Origin: an uncultured Oscillospiraceae bacterium
Lineage (GTDB): Bacteria > Bacillota > Clostridia > Oscillospirales > Oscillospiraceae
Length of the DNA: 22,327 bases
Assembly (NCBI GenBank): GCA_910577915.1
Contig: CAJTOM010000042.1
Span: forward strand, 1 to 22,327
Direction: 5' to 3'
Shown: positions 1-7,651 of the stretch, in pieces
How positions within the stretch are numbered: the first letter of the stretch is position 1
Layout of the letters: each line of letters opens with the position of its first letter
Notes under the pieces: generated by a model
Databases searched by the model: none
What the model was told of the DNA's origin: nothing
What the model saw: the letters and a program-made list of their open reading frames with translations, nothing else
Made by a program: the position numbers and the translations under genes

Positions 1-674
1 GAGGAGGCGGGGGCGGGATCGGGGGCCGGGGCAGGTGCAGGCGCCGGGGCGGCCGCGCCGCCCATGTCCGCGTCGTCCAGCTCCAGGCCGAAGCCGGAGA
101 CCAGCTCCCGGACCAGATCCACGCTCATCACGTTCATGAACTCGCTCTCAACGATGCCCTCGATGTTCAGCTTGAAGCTGACCACCACCACCGGGCCCTG
201 CTGGACGGGGAAGTGCTCCCGGCGGACCTTATCCAGGTCGTCCATCTCGAAGGACTCGGGGGTGGAGATGTTCACCATCCGTCCCAGCAGGTCGCTGAGG
301 GCTGTGGAGGCTGCGCCCATCATCTGGTTCATGACCTCGCAGACCACGCTTACGCTCAGCTCATCGAGCTGGAAGTCCTCGTCCGCCGTCTCCGTGCCCA
401 GCAGGATGTCCACGATGGCTTTCACATCCGTGCGCTTGAGCATCATGATGTTGCTGCCCTCCAGGCCGCAGACATACTTAATCTCCACGCCGACGGCCGG
501 CTCAATATCGCCCAGGACAAATTCCTCCGCGTTGACAACCTTGACCGTGGGCGTCGTGATGTCTACACGGTGATCCAACATGTTGGAAACCGCCGTGGCG
601 GAGGAGCCCAAGCTGATATTCATGATCTCGCCGATGGCGTCTGTCACCATCGGACTAAAAATTGTATCTCCCAT
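1..674 (-). CDS. fliY: Flagellar motor switch phosphatase FliY (3' end beyond window)
   Basis: FliY is a switch-complex protein of Gram-positive bacteria that joins a CheC-type CheY-P phosphatase domain to a C-terminal FliN domain. The visible 224 residues hold the phosphatase part. Two copies of the motif D/S-x3-E-x2-N-x22-P are intact: the first uses D12, E16, N19 and P42, and the second is SVVCEVMN followed by exactly 22 residues and a proline. The reading frame then enters an Ala/Pro linker (APAPAPAPAPDPAP) and leaves the window before the expected FliN domain. Start: ATG at 674, preceded by AAAGGAGCGG, which overlaps the end of fliM; the gap to fliM is 14 nt, so translation is probably coupled. 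The two active-site motifs favour FliY over plain FliN or CheC. Confidence 0.93.
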   Translation of the reverse strand, partial: MGDTIFSPMVTDAIGEIMNISLGSSATAVSNMLDHRVDITTPTVKVVNAEEFVLGDIEPAVGVEIKYVCGLEGSNIMMLKRTDVKAIVDILLGTETADEDFQLDELSVSVVCEVMNQMMGAASTALSDLLGRMVNISTPESFEMDDLDKVRREHFPVQQGPVVVVSFKLNIEGIVESEFMNVMSVDLVRELVSGFGLELDDADMGGAAAPAPAPAPAPDPAPAS

Positions 675-688
675 CAGGTTCCGCTCCT

Positions 689-1681
689 TTAAACCTTAAT
701 GTATGTCTCACCGATTTTCACGGCCTTTTGCTTGTTGTGGACCCCCATGCGCCCGTCGAACCAGCGCCGCCCGCCGATGTTGAGGAAAATGGGCGCGTCC
801 TTGGGCCGCTTGATGTCCACCACGTCGCCGACGCTGAGGTGGTAGATGTCGCTGAGCAGCAGCTTCGTGCGGGCCAGCTCCGCCACAATCTCCAGGTCGG
901 ACTCCCGCAGGGAGTCGAAGATCTCGTCGGACTTGTCCTCCCCGCTGCTCCGGCGGGTGGTGCTCTTGCTGATCTCCGCGAAGACGTTGGAGAGCATCAC
1001 GCCGGGCAGGCATATGCTCAGGCGTCCGCTGCTGTTGTTGGGGAAGCTGATCTGCATGCCCACGATGACCACCGTCTCGTCAAAGCCGATGAGCTGCACC
1101 ATGGTGGGGTTGACCTCGGTGCGCACGTACTCGAATTGGATGCTCAGATAGTTCTCCCAACTCTGGCCCAGGATGCGCATGAGGTCCGAGATGAGATCGG
1201 CGTACATGTTCAGCTCCACATCCGTGAGGTTGTACTCCGCCTCCAGGCTGTCGTCCGGATCCCCCTCGCCGCCCATCATGCGGTCGATGATGGTCAGCAG
1301 TACGGTGGTGTCCAGATGGACAAGGATGGGCTCCTCCTCCTGGAGCTCCTCGTGGTCGATCTTCACCAGCGCCAGCACGTCGCTGTCCCGCAGCGCGTTG
1401 GAAAACTCGTTGTAGCGCTGCTCCTCCACCGACTCCACCTCGATCTCGCAGGTGGCGTGGAGCATGGCGTTGAGCCGGGAGTTGATGACCCGTGTGTAGT
1501 TCTCGAAGATGCTGGAGAGCATCTTGAGGCGGTCCTTTGTGAATTTCCGGGGGCTGTAGAAGTCGTACTTGCGGTACTTCTTCTCGGGCGCCTCCTCCGC
1601 CGGGGCGTTCAAATCCATTGCCCCGCTCTGGGCCGCCGCCAGCAGGGCGTCAATTTGACTTTGTGATAAGACTTCTGCCAT
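689..1681 (-). CDS. fliM: Flagellar motor switch protein FliM
   Basis: FliM is the C-ring protein that binds CheY-P and passes the signal to FliG. The 330-residue product matches the usual family length. The N-terminus has the CheY-P docking peptide LSQSQIDALLAA (residues 5-16), then a charged linker and the middle CheC-like domain (around YKYDFYSPRKFTKDRLKML and MMGGEGDPDD). The C-terminal SpoA domain contains VGDVVDIKRP. It lies 59 nt downstream of motB with a GAGGAG ribosome binding site, and 14 nt before fliY. Many related operons carry fliL between motB and fliM; none is present here. Confidence 0.97.
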   Translation of the reverse strand: MAEVLSQSQIDALLAAAQSGAMDLNAPAEEAPEKKYRKYDFYSPRKFTKDRLKMLSSIFENYTRVINSRLNAMLHATCEIEVESVEEQRYNEFSNALRDSDVLALVKIDHEELQEEEPILVHLDTTVLLTIIDRMMGGEGDPDDSLEAEYNLTDVELNMYADLISDLMRILGQSWENYLSIQFEYVRTEVNPTMVQLIGFDETVVIVGMQISFPNNSSGRLSICLPGVMLSNVFAEISKSTTRRSSGEDKSDEIFDSLRESDLEIVAELARTKLLLSDIYHLSVGDVVDIKRPKDAPIFLNIGGRRWFDGRMGVHNKQKAVKIGETYIKV

Positions 1682-1740
1682 ATTGTCTCCTCATTCCGGG
1701 TAATGGATTCCTGTGCGGACATGGCGCGGCGCCTGTCGGA

Positions 1741-2562
1741 TCAGGGAGCCGTCTGCTCCCCCTCATGGCCGGGACGCTCCTGACCGGTGGTGGTGTAGTA
1801 CTGGGTGATGCTGTCCGAGAGGGTGTTTTCCAGGTCCTTGCCGCTGATGGTCATCTCCACGCGGCGGTTCTTGGTGCGCTCGCTCTCGTCGTCGTTGCCG
1901 GCCACGGGCCGCCACTGGCCGTAGCCCATGGCCTGGACCCGGGCGGGGTCCAGCTCCGCGCTGTTTTTGAGCATGTAGGACACCACTTCCACGGCCCGCA
2001 TGCTGGAGAGCTGATAGTCCCACTTCACGTCGTAGCTCCCCTGGGCCGAGGCCGTATGGCCGGACACCCGCAGCTCGTCGATGTAGGGGGCCACCTCCTC
2101 CAGGGCGGGGATGATGTCGTCGAGAATGGCCTTGCCCTCGGGACGGAGGTCCCACTTGTCGCCGTTGAAGAACACGGAGCTGTCGAAGGCGAGATAAATC
2201 AGGCCGTCGCCCTGGCTGACCGTGATCTTGGAACTGTCCTCACCGTCGCCGCTGGCGCTGGCGGCGTAGGTCTGGAGAAACTCGTAGAACTCCTCCATGG
2301 CGCTGTCCATCTCCGTGGTGGCGGGCATGCCGCCGCCATCCTCCTGCTCCCCATCGCCCTCGGGGCCTCGGGGGGTGTCGTCGGTGCTGACCAGAGCGGT
2401 CTTATTGAAGCTCTGGACAATGAGCATCCACTTCTCCTGGTCGATGGTGGACATGGAGTAGAGCAGGACGAAGAAGCACAGCAGGAGGGTGACCATGTCG
2501 CCGTAGGTGTCCATCCAGTTGGCGCCGCCCTCGCCGCCTCCCTTTTTCTTTTTTAATGCCAT
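1741..2562 (-). CDS. motB: Flagellar stator protein MotB
   Basis: MotB forms the peptidoglycan-anchored half of the ion-driven stator. A basic N-terminus (KKKK) precedes a single membrane helix at about residues 20-38, with the ion-binding aspartate D22 in TYGDMVTLL. A linker rich in D/E/G follows (about 60-85). The OmpA-like peptidoglycan-binding domain (about 120-240) includes SGHTASAQGS, LSSMRA and NRRVEM. The 273-residue length is normal. Start: ATG at 2562 with GAGGAG seven to eight bases upstream. It follows motA by 30 nt. Whether the ion is H+ or Na+ cannot be settled from what I can see. Confidence 0.96.
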   Translation of the reverse strand: MALKKKKGGGEGGANWMDTYGDMVTLLLCFFVLLYSMSTIDQEKWMLIVQSFNKTALVSTDDTPRGPEGDGEQEDGGGMPATTEMDSAMEEFYEFLQTYAASASGDGEDSSKITVSQGDGLIYLAFDSSVFFNGDKWDLRPEGKAILDDIIPALEEVAPYIDELRVSGHTASAQGSYDVKWDYQLSSMRAVEVVSYMLKNSAELDPARVQAMGYGQWRPVAGNDDESERTKNRRVEMTISGKDLENTLSDSITQYYTTTGQERPGHEGEQTAP

Positions 2563-2592
2563 ATTGCAATCTCCTCACTGGGAGGGAGGGGC

Positions 2593-3414
2593 TCAGCCCT
2601 CGCCGCCCGCGGACTTCTTGCCGCCGCCCTCGCCGCGCTGGCGCTGGGCAACGAAGGTCAGCAGTTTCTCACGCAGGAACTTGGGGTTCGCGCCGGACTG
2701 GATGGACATGATGCCCTCCACGATGATGAGCTTGCAGAGGACCTCCTCCGCGTCCCGCTGGCGCAGCTGGGTGGCGATGGGGCCGAAGAGCATGTGGGCC
2801 AGCACGCACCCGTACAGGGTGGTCACCAGGGCCGTGGCCATGGCGGGGCCCAGGTTGCCGCCGCCGCTCTCCACGTCCATGGCCTTGAGCATGTTGATGA
2901 GGCCCACCAGGGTGCCCACCATGCCGAAGGCGGGGGCTACGGAGCCGGCCTTGTCGTACATGCCCGCGCCGGCGTCGTGGCGGTCAGAGGCCTGCTCGAT
3001 GTCGTTCATCATGATCTCCTTGACCTGGTCGGCGTCGTTGTTGTCCACGATGAGCATGATGCACTGCTTGAAAAAGGGGTTCTCCTGCTGGTTGCCCTTC
3101 TCCTCCAAGGCCAGAAGGCCGTTCTTACGGGCCACCTGGGCCAGGTCCACCAGCTCGTCGATGATGGCCAGGGGATCGTTGCCCTTGGTGTTGAGCAGAA
3201 CCTTGAAGTGCTTGGGGATGTCCTTCAGGGCGGAGACGGGGAAGGAGGCGATGACCACCAGGAAGGTACAGCCGATGACGATGAAGATACTGGCCGGGTC
3301 GAAGAAGTTCTTGACCTGGGCGGGAGTCAGCAGACCCCCCTCGCCGCCGAACATCATACCGATGAGCATGACCACGACAGCGCCGATTACACCGATAATA
3401 TACGTAATATTCAT
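2593..3414 (-). CDS. motA: Flagellar stator protein MotA
   Basis: MotA is the membrane half of the stator that pushes on FliG. Four hydrophobic segments are visible at about residues 2-21, 38-60, 158-176 and 189-211. Family prolines are present: P161 in VAPAFGMVG and P212 in FGPIA, which line up with P173 and P222 of E. coli MotA. The charged pair that contacts FliG in E. coli (R90 and E98) has counterparts R96 and E104 with the same spacing, in ARKNGLLALEE. The 273-residue length is typical. The ATG at 3414 has no well-placed ribosome binding site of its own: the nearest GGGGAG is 18 nt away, sits in a hairpin, and serves a five-codon leader frame that ends on the motA ATG. Confidence 0.95.
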   Translation of the reverse strand: MNITYIIGVIGAVVVMLIGMMFGGEGGLLTPAQVKNFFDPASIFIVIGCTFLVVIASFPVSALKDIPKHFKVLLNTKGNDPLAIIDELVDLAQVARKNGLLALEEKGNQQENPFFKQCIMLIVDNNDADQVKEIMMNDIEQASDRHDAGAGMYDKAGSVAPAFGMVGTLVGLINMLKAMDVESGGGNLGPAMATALVTTLYGCVLAHMLFGPIATQLRQRDAEEVLCKLIIVEGIMSIQSGANPKFLREKLLTFVAQRQRGEGGGKKSAGGEG

Positions 3415-3428
3415 ACTTTAACACCCAT
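3411..3428 (-). other. Five-codon leader frame overlapping the motA start
   Basis: ATG GGT GTT AAA GTA TGA (peptide MGVKV) begins four bases after GGGGAG and ends in an ATGA overlap with the motA ATG. This is the layout of a translational-coupling minicistron. The frame is short enough to occur by chance, so the call rests on the combination of spacing, overlap and the lack of another motA ribosome binding site. Confidence 0.4.
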
Positions 3429-3432
3429 TTTA

Positions 3433-3447
3433 CTCCCCTCTGGGGAG
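3433..3447 (-). promoter_or_regulatory. Hairpin enclosing the motA ribosome binding site
   Basis: On the minus strand CTCCCC-AGA-GGGGAG is a perfect 6-bp stem with a 3-nt loop. Its 3' arm is the only Shine-Dalgarno-like sequence before motA, so the fold would hide it. Regulation of stator synthesis at translation is an inference. Confidence 0.5.
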
Positions 3448-3527
3448 AACTTTCTCGTTGGCGGGGCGCATTTGAAGCACGTCCAGGCGACGCCTCGACG
3501 TCCCTCAGACGCGCCCCCTCGCCGGGG

Positions 3528-3743
3528 TCAGCGCTTGTCCTGGACGGTCACCAGGCGGTGGACATCCAGCACCTTGGCGTTGTACTCCTGGATCTTCTTG
3601 ATGATGACCTCGGGCTCCTCCTTAACGATGAAATAGTCCCGGTTCATCATGTTGATCTTGGACTCGGGGATCATCTCAATGGACTCAATCTGCAGGTGGT
3701 TGAGCAGGAACCTCTCGTTGTTCCGCTTGGTCAGGACGATCAT
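3528..3743 (-). CDS. flbD: FlbD family flagellar protein
   Basis: This is a small protein of the Firmicutes FlbD (SwrD) family; the B. subtilis member raises motor torque. The 71-residue product begins MIVLTKRNNERFLLNHL and includes the conserved region around IEMIPESKINMMNRDYFIVKE and a KIQEYN helix, which is the usual FlbD layout and length. The open frame extends upstream to 3824, but the ATG at 3743 is chosen because AGAAAGGAGAGCG precedes it and family homology starts there; the upstream part is a low-complexity GC-rich read-through of a hairpin. It lies between flgE and motA, the usual place. Confidence 0.92.
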   Translation of the reverse strand: MIVLTKRNNERFLLNHLQIESIEMIPESKINMMNRDYFIVKEEPEVIIKKIQEYNAKVLDVHRLVTVQDKR

Positions 3744-3764
3744 AAGCGCTCTCCTTTCTCTCCT

Positions 3765-3793
3765 CCCCCGGCCGCCGGGAGGGCGGCCGGGGG
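3765..3793 (-). repeat. GC-rich inverted repeat between flgE and flbD
   Basis: A perfect 12-bp stem (CCCCCGGCCGCC and its complement) encloses a 5-nt loop, directly upstream of the flbD ribosome binding site. It is not followed by a U-run, so it is not a standard terminator. A role in mRNA stability or differential expression within the operon is inferred. Confidence 0.6.
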
Positions 3794-3833
3794 GCTCAGG
3801 GGCTTTTTCAGGGGTCCGCGTCAAGCCTCACGC

Positions 3834-5132
3834 TCAGCGCTTCATGTTCACCAGCTCCTCCAGCATGGAGTCGGTGACGGTGACAATACGGGTGTTGGCC
3901 TGGTAGCCGCGCTGGGTGACGATCATGTTGGCAAACTCGGTGGCCACGTCGGCGGTGGAGGACTCCAGACCGCCGGGCTGGAACTTGTTGCCGCCGCCCT
4001 TGCCGATGGCTTCTTTGGCGGAGGGGGCTATTGCATTGTCGCCGTCCTCAACCACCACCTGGTTGTTCAGGTACCGGCCGCCCAGCACGCCGCCGGGCAC
4101 GCAGACCCGCATCTCGCCGGCGCCCTCCTGGCACTGGTAGTAGGAGCCGCCCACGTGGGTGACGCCGTCGGGGGCGTCCACGTTCGCAATGGCCACATAG
4201 CCCAGAACCACGCTCTTGCCGGTGTCGCAGGTGCCCATGATCGCGCCGTTCTCGTTGATCTTCAGGCCCTTGCAGACGATGACCTTGCCCTCCTTGTCGG
4301 GAATGGGGCCTGTATAGGTATAGTCTGCCTCGCCGTCAACGGAACCGGTTCCGCCGGTGATCGCCATACCAGTACCATCATCAGCCACTTCACCAAAATA
4401 GTTGCCTTCCGCATCAATCAGAGGGACATTTTTTCTGGCGTTGTTATCACCCGAGGCCGCGCCCAGCAGATTGTAAACAGGATCGCCCGTTTCCCAGTTC
4501 AGGCTGCCGTCAGCATTCTTGCCGCCGTTCGCCTCTGTGGGAACCGCTGCGGCCAGAGGCAGGCGAATGGGGCCCAGCTCAGTGCTGGTGATATATTCAT
4601 CTTTGGTACTGACGCCCGCCGCTAACGCCGCCTCATACACTTCGTCGCCAGGCACTGCATTCGGGTCATAGTACGGATTCTGCACCGTGGAAAAGCCAAA
4701 CACCAGGCTGCCGTCGCGCTTGACCAGGTAGCCGTCGTTGTCGATGCGCAGGTCGCCCACACGGGTCAGCTGCAGCTTGGTCAGATCCGCCGCGCCGTTG
4801 ATGACGGTGTCCTTGCTGCCCGTCATGAAGAAGCCGTCGCCCTCGATCATGCAGTCCAGGCCGAAGCCGGTGGGGTTGAAGGTGCCGTCGGTCATGTTCA
4901 GGTCGATGGAGCCCACGCTGCAGCCGTAGCCCACCTGGGAGGGGGCGTTGCCGCCGGCGGTGAGGCCGCCGTTGCTGCCGGCCTTGTTGGTGACGTACAG
5001 GGACTCCTCAAAGGTCATCCGCTGGGCCTTGTAGCCGGCGGTGTTGACGTTGGCGATGTTGTTGCCGATGACGTTGAGGTTGCTCATATGGGTCTTCAGG
5101 CCGCCGATGGCGGCGTACATTGCACCAGTCAT
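3834..5132 (-). CDS. flgE: Flagellar hook protein FlgE
   Basis: FlgE is the hook subunit exported by the type III apparatus and polymerised outside the cell. The N-terminus has the rod/hook signature LNVIGNNIANVNTAGYKAQR (residues 19-38). The C-terminus has the matching helix VATEFANMIVTQRGYQANTR and ends LEELVNMKR, as in FlgE and not FlgF/FlgG. The 432 residues include a variable surface-exposed middle. Within it, roughly 4320-4460 and 4560-4690 drop visibly in GC relative to the flanks. Start: ATG at 5132 with AAAAAAGGAGAA about 10 nt upstream. It sits between the TIGR02530-type gene and flbD. Confidence 0.95.
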   Translation of the reverse strand: MTGAMYAAIGGLKTHMSNLNVIGNNIANVNTAGYKAQRMTFEESLYVTNKAGSNGGLTAGGNAPSQVGYGCSVGSIDLNMTDGTFNPTGFGLDCMIEGDGFFMTGSKDTVINGAADLTKLQLTRVGDLRIDNDGYLVKRDGSLVFGFSTVQNPYYDPNAVPGDEVYEAALAAGVSTKDEYITSTELGPIRLPLAAAVPTEANGGKNADGSLNWETGDPVYNLLGAASGDNNARKNVPLIDAEGNYFGEVADDGTGMAITGGTGSVDGEADYTYTGPIPDKEGKVIVCKGLKINENGAIMGTCDTGKSVVLGYVAIANVDAPDGVTHVGGSYYQCQEGAGEMRVCVPGGVLGGRYLNNQVVVEDGDNAIAPSAKEAIGKGGGNKFQPGGLESSTADVATEFANMIVTQRGYQANTRIVTVTDSMLEELVNMKR

Positions 5133-5157
5133 GCGATCAAATTCTCCTTTTTTCCTC

Positions 5158-5193
5158 CCGGCGCCGCCGGTCCCCCGTCAGTCGGGCGGGGGG
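5158..5193 (-). repeat. Two GC-rich inverted repeats before flgE
   Basis: CCGGC-GCC-GCCGG (5158-5170) and CCCCCG...CGGGGG (5172-5192) lie side by side just upstream of the flgE ribosome binding site. Neither has a U-tract. They resemble the element before flbD in position. Confidence 0.45.
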
Positions 5194-5224
5194 CCAAAGC
5201 ATCCTTGAAAGGTCCTGCTCTCCC

Positions 5225-5614
5225 CTATTTCAGGAGCACTGCGCCGTCGATATTGGTGAAAATATTCTCCTGCATCTCCTCCTGGGACATGGTGGTGATC
5301 ACCCGCCCATGGGGGACATTGATGATAAAGGCTCTCGTGGCGTCGAAGGCCAGAATGTTGGTGGCCCCCTTGGCGCTGGCGCGCTCCACACTGTCGGCCA
5401 GCTGGCCCATCAGCGTGTCGGTGACCTCAATGCCCCGCTCCTCCGCCCGCGCCATGGCGTGCTTGGAGAAGGCCACGGAAAAGCCTTCCGGAGCCGCCTG
5501 CCGCAGCTCCCTGCGGAGCATGACGCCGAACTGGTCTCCCGCCTCCCTGCGGCCGACCGGCTGGACCTGCTCCACCTGGCTGGTCCCCTGTATGGGACTG
5601 ATTCGCTCTATCAT
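5225..5614 (-). CDS. Flagellar hook-operon protein, TIGR02530 type
   Basis: This 129-residue protein belongs to a family found next to flgD and flgE in Gram-positive flagellar operons; its exact role is not established to my knowledge. Family features are FSKHAMARAEERGI (residues 49-62) and a C-terminal block with FIINVPHGRVITTM followed by ENIFTNIDGAVLLK. No signal peptide or membrane helix is seen. Start: ATG at 5614 with AAAAGGATGG upstream. It lies 42 nt downstream of flgD and 92 nt upstream of flgE, so a job in hook assembly is inferred from context. Confidence 0.9.
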   Translation of the reverse strand: MIERISPIQGTSQVEQVQPVGRREAGDQFGVMLRRELRQAAPEGFSVAFSKHAMARAEERGIEVTDTLMGQLADSVERASAKGATNILAFDATRAFIINVPHGRVITTMSQEEMQENIFTNIDGAVLLK

Positions 5615-5656
5615 GTGATGCCATCCTTTTCCCGGCTCCGCGGGTGGGACAGGCTC

Positions 5657-6310
5657 TTACACGTCCTCTTCCGCGCCGTTCTGGTCTCCGGCAGAATCCG
5701 TTCCGCCGCTGGTACCTCCGTCGGGGTCCGTCACGCTTCCGCTGCCGTCGGGATCGGTTACGCTCCCGTCGCCGTCGGGGTCCGTCACGTTCCCGTCGCC
5801 GTCCACGCCGGGCACCCCGTCCTCGCCCTCGCCCTCATCGGGCTTCTTCTCGGGCAGCTTGCCCACGGCGAGAATGCTGTTGAGGCTGTAGCAGTTCTCA
5901 CCCATGAAGATGACCTGCTCGCCGTCGTACATGCCGGTGGCGGTGACCTCGCCGTAGATCTCCTGGATCTTGCCGTTCTCGTCCACCACGCCCACGGTGA
6001 CCTCCTTGCCCACCAGTGAGGCGGCGTAGGTCATCACGCTGGCCTGGGTCTGCTCCTCCACCTTCATGGTCACCTCGGTGAGGGACTGCATGACGGTCAT
6101 CTGGATGAGCTGGTTCATCATGTCGCTGGCGTCCATCTGGTTGTCAATGCTCTGGTTTTGCAGCTGCGTCACCAGCAGCAGCAGCATATCCTCGAAATCC
6201 AGGGATGTGTTGTCTGCGCGGCGGGAGCTGTTCTCCGCCAGCTGGCGCTCCAAAAAGGCGGTGTTGTTCACCTGGCCCATATAGCCGGTATCACCGACTC
6301 CATAGCTCAT
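5657..6310 (-). CDS. flgD: Flagellar hook-capping protein FlgD with Asp-rich repeat tail
   Basis: FlgD is the scaffold at the tip of the growing hook and is needed for FlgE polymerisation. The N-terminal family core is visible at about residues 37-75 (FEDMLLLLVTQLQNQ, then MMNQLIQMTVMQSL). A short beta-rich domain follows (SLVGKEVTVGVVDENGK to SLNSILAVG, about 97-151). The protein should end near residue 152 as in short Gram-positive FlgD. Instead it continues about 65 residues into an E/D/G-rich tail with three to four units of the pattern DPDGDGSVT. Start: ATG at 6310 with AAAGGAGC upstream. It is 25 nt downstream of fliK. Confidence 0.93.
   Translation of the reverse strand: MSYGVGDTGYMGQVNNTAFLERQLAENSSRRADNTSLDFEDMLLLLVTQLQNQSIDNQMDASDMMNQLIQMTVMQSLTEVTMKVEEQTQASVMTYAASLVGKEVTVGVVDENGKIQEIYGEVTATGMYDGEQVIFMGENCYSLNSILAVGKLPEKKPDEGEGEDGVPGVDGDGNVTDPDGDGSVTDPDGSGSVTDPDGGTSGGTDSAGDQNGAEEDV
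5720..5803 (-). repeat. 27-bp tandem repeat encoding DPDGDGSVT units in FlgD
   Basis: About three 27-bp units, in frame, encode DGDGNVT, DPDGDGSVT, DPDGSGSVT and the start of a fourth, DPDG. The units differ at synonymous and a few non-synonymous sites, so they are not brand-new duplications. The DxDxDG pattern is like the calcium-binding loop of EF-hand and dockerin proteins; calcium binding is inferred. Confidence 0.8.
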
Positions 6311-6335
6311 TGTCTGCTTGCTCCTTTCTGTGGAT

Positions 6336-7508
6336 TCACGCCTCCTCGGGCTCCCCGAACAAGCCCAGGCGCAGCTTCTGGAGGAAGTCCTCCCCGCCGG
6401 TCTGCTCCTGCCGGCGCTCCTGCTGGCGGTGCTGCTGGTGGTGTCCGTTGGGGTCGGTCTGCTGGTGGAGGTTCTGCTGCTGGCTCTCCTGGCCGCGCTG
6501 GACCTCCACGTGGACGGCCTGGGCGCTCTGGGCCTGAAGGGCGGCGTGCAGTCCGGTCAGATGCTCGGTGAGCAGTCCCGCCGCACGGCTGGTGCTGGCG
6601 TGGAGCACCACCTGAAGGGCTCCGCCGGCGTCACGGGTCATCTCGATGACCAGCTCGCCCAGGTTCTCCGGGGTCAGGCGGATCTCGATGCGCTGGCTGC
6701 CGGCCTGTACGGCCTGGCGCACGGCGGCGGCCACCTGCTCGTCCATGTTGGGGGCCTGGGTGTCCACGGTCTCGTAGCGCTCGCCCACCTTCACGGGGGC
6801 GGCCTTGGCGTCATGGAAGACGGCCTCGGGGGCCTCAGCAGCCTCGGCCTTGGGCTCGTCGCCCTCCTCCTGGGCAGCCACCGCCTCCACCTCAACCTCC
6901 TGCCGGGGCTTCTCGGCCTGCTCCGTCTCCTGGACGGGGGCGGCTTCCGCAGCGTTCTCCACGGGGGCGGCCTGCTCCTGGGGGATCTCCTCGGCCATGG
7001 CCTCCTGGAAGGAGCCGGTGTTCTGCTCCATGGGGGTCTCCATCTCCACGGAGGTCTCCACGGCGGTGTCCAGCATGGGCAGCTGTCCGTCCAGCTCCAT
7101 GCCCGCGCCCTCCACGCTCTCCTCGGGGATGGCCTCCACGGGGACCGTGATTACGCTCTCCTCCACGGCGAGAGCCGCCTCGGGCTGGAAGAACTCCACA
7201 AAGTTCACCACGTTGGGGTTGGCCACCATGTCCTGGGGCCGCAGCTCCTCCTGCTCCTCCGTCTGGACGGGGGCGCCCTCCTCCAGGGTCTCCTCGGTCT
7301 TCTCCTGGTCCTTCACGGGCTTGCCGGAGGCGTCCTTGCTGTCCTTGGTCTCCTTGGACGCGGCGGAGGTATCCCGGTTGATCTGGTCCATCAGGTCCTG
7401 GAAGCTGGAGGCGCCGGTCTTGTCCTTGCTCCCGGTCTGGGGCAGGGCGGTCATGCCGGTGGCCATCTGCTGCATCTGCTGAAGCAGCAGGGTGTCCATA
7501 ATGTTCAT
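6336..7508 (-). CDS. fliK: Flagellar hook-length control protein FliK
   Basis: FliK is the molecular ruler that ends hook growth and switches export to filament proteins. The 390-residue product has the normal plan: a low-complexity N-terminal two-thirds rich in E, A, V and P, then the conserved C-terminal Flg_hook domain at about residues 260-345, with IEIRLTPENLGELVIEM and a following beta-helix block. The last 40 residues are rich in Q and H (QQQNLHQQ, NGHHQQHRQQ). Start: ATG at 7508 with AAAGAGGTGA upstream. A 143-nt gap separates it from fliJ; the MgtE-like gene found there in some relatives is absent. Confidence 0.93.
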   Translation of the reverse strand: MNIMDTLLLQQMQQMATGMTALPQTGSKDKTGASSFQDLMDQINRDTSAASKETKDSKDASGKPVKDQEKTEETLEEGAPVQTEEQEELRPQDMVANPNVVNFVEFFQPEAALAVEESVITVPVEAIPEESVEGAGMELDGQLPMLDTAVETSVEMETPMEQNTGSFQEAMAEEIPQEQAAPVENAAEAAPVQETEQAEKPRQEVEVEAVAAQEEGDEPKAEAAEAPEAVFHDAKAAPVKVGERYETVDTQAPNMDEQVAAAVRQAVQAGSQRIEIRLTPENLGELVIEMTRDAGGALQVVLHASTSRAAGLLTEHLTGLHAALQAQSAQAVHVEVQRGQESQQQNLHQQTDPNGHHQQHRQQERRQEQTGGEDFLQKLRLGLFGEPEEA

Positions 7509-7651
7509 GCTTCGCGTTCACCTCTTTCCGCTATGTAGTATAGTCTGGGGTTCGCCGGTTGGTTCCTGGCCTCACCTCCCCTTCTCCGCTGTTTACAGGA
7601 ACATATCTTGAGATCGCCCCGGAGGGCGGTGCTCACATAGTGGGACGGGTC

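Noticed and set aside
3744..3824. Upstream extension of flbD to 98 residues
   Set aside because: The added residues read through a GC-rich hairpin, and a good ribosome binding site supports the internal ATG.
6318..7538. Open frame of 406 codons on the plus strand
   Set aside because: It is antisense to fliK, made of L/G/H repeats, and has no ribosome binding site of note.
7509..7651. TATACT-like -10 at 7537-7542 before fliK
   Set aside because: There is no -35 at a suitable distance, and the 143-nt gap has only a short CGCCC/GGGCG stem. I see no secure promoter or gene in it.
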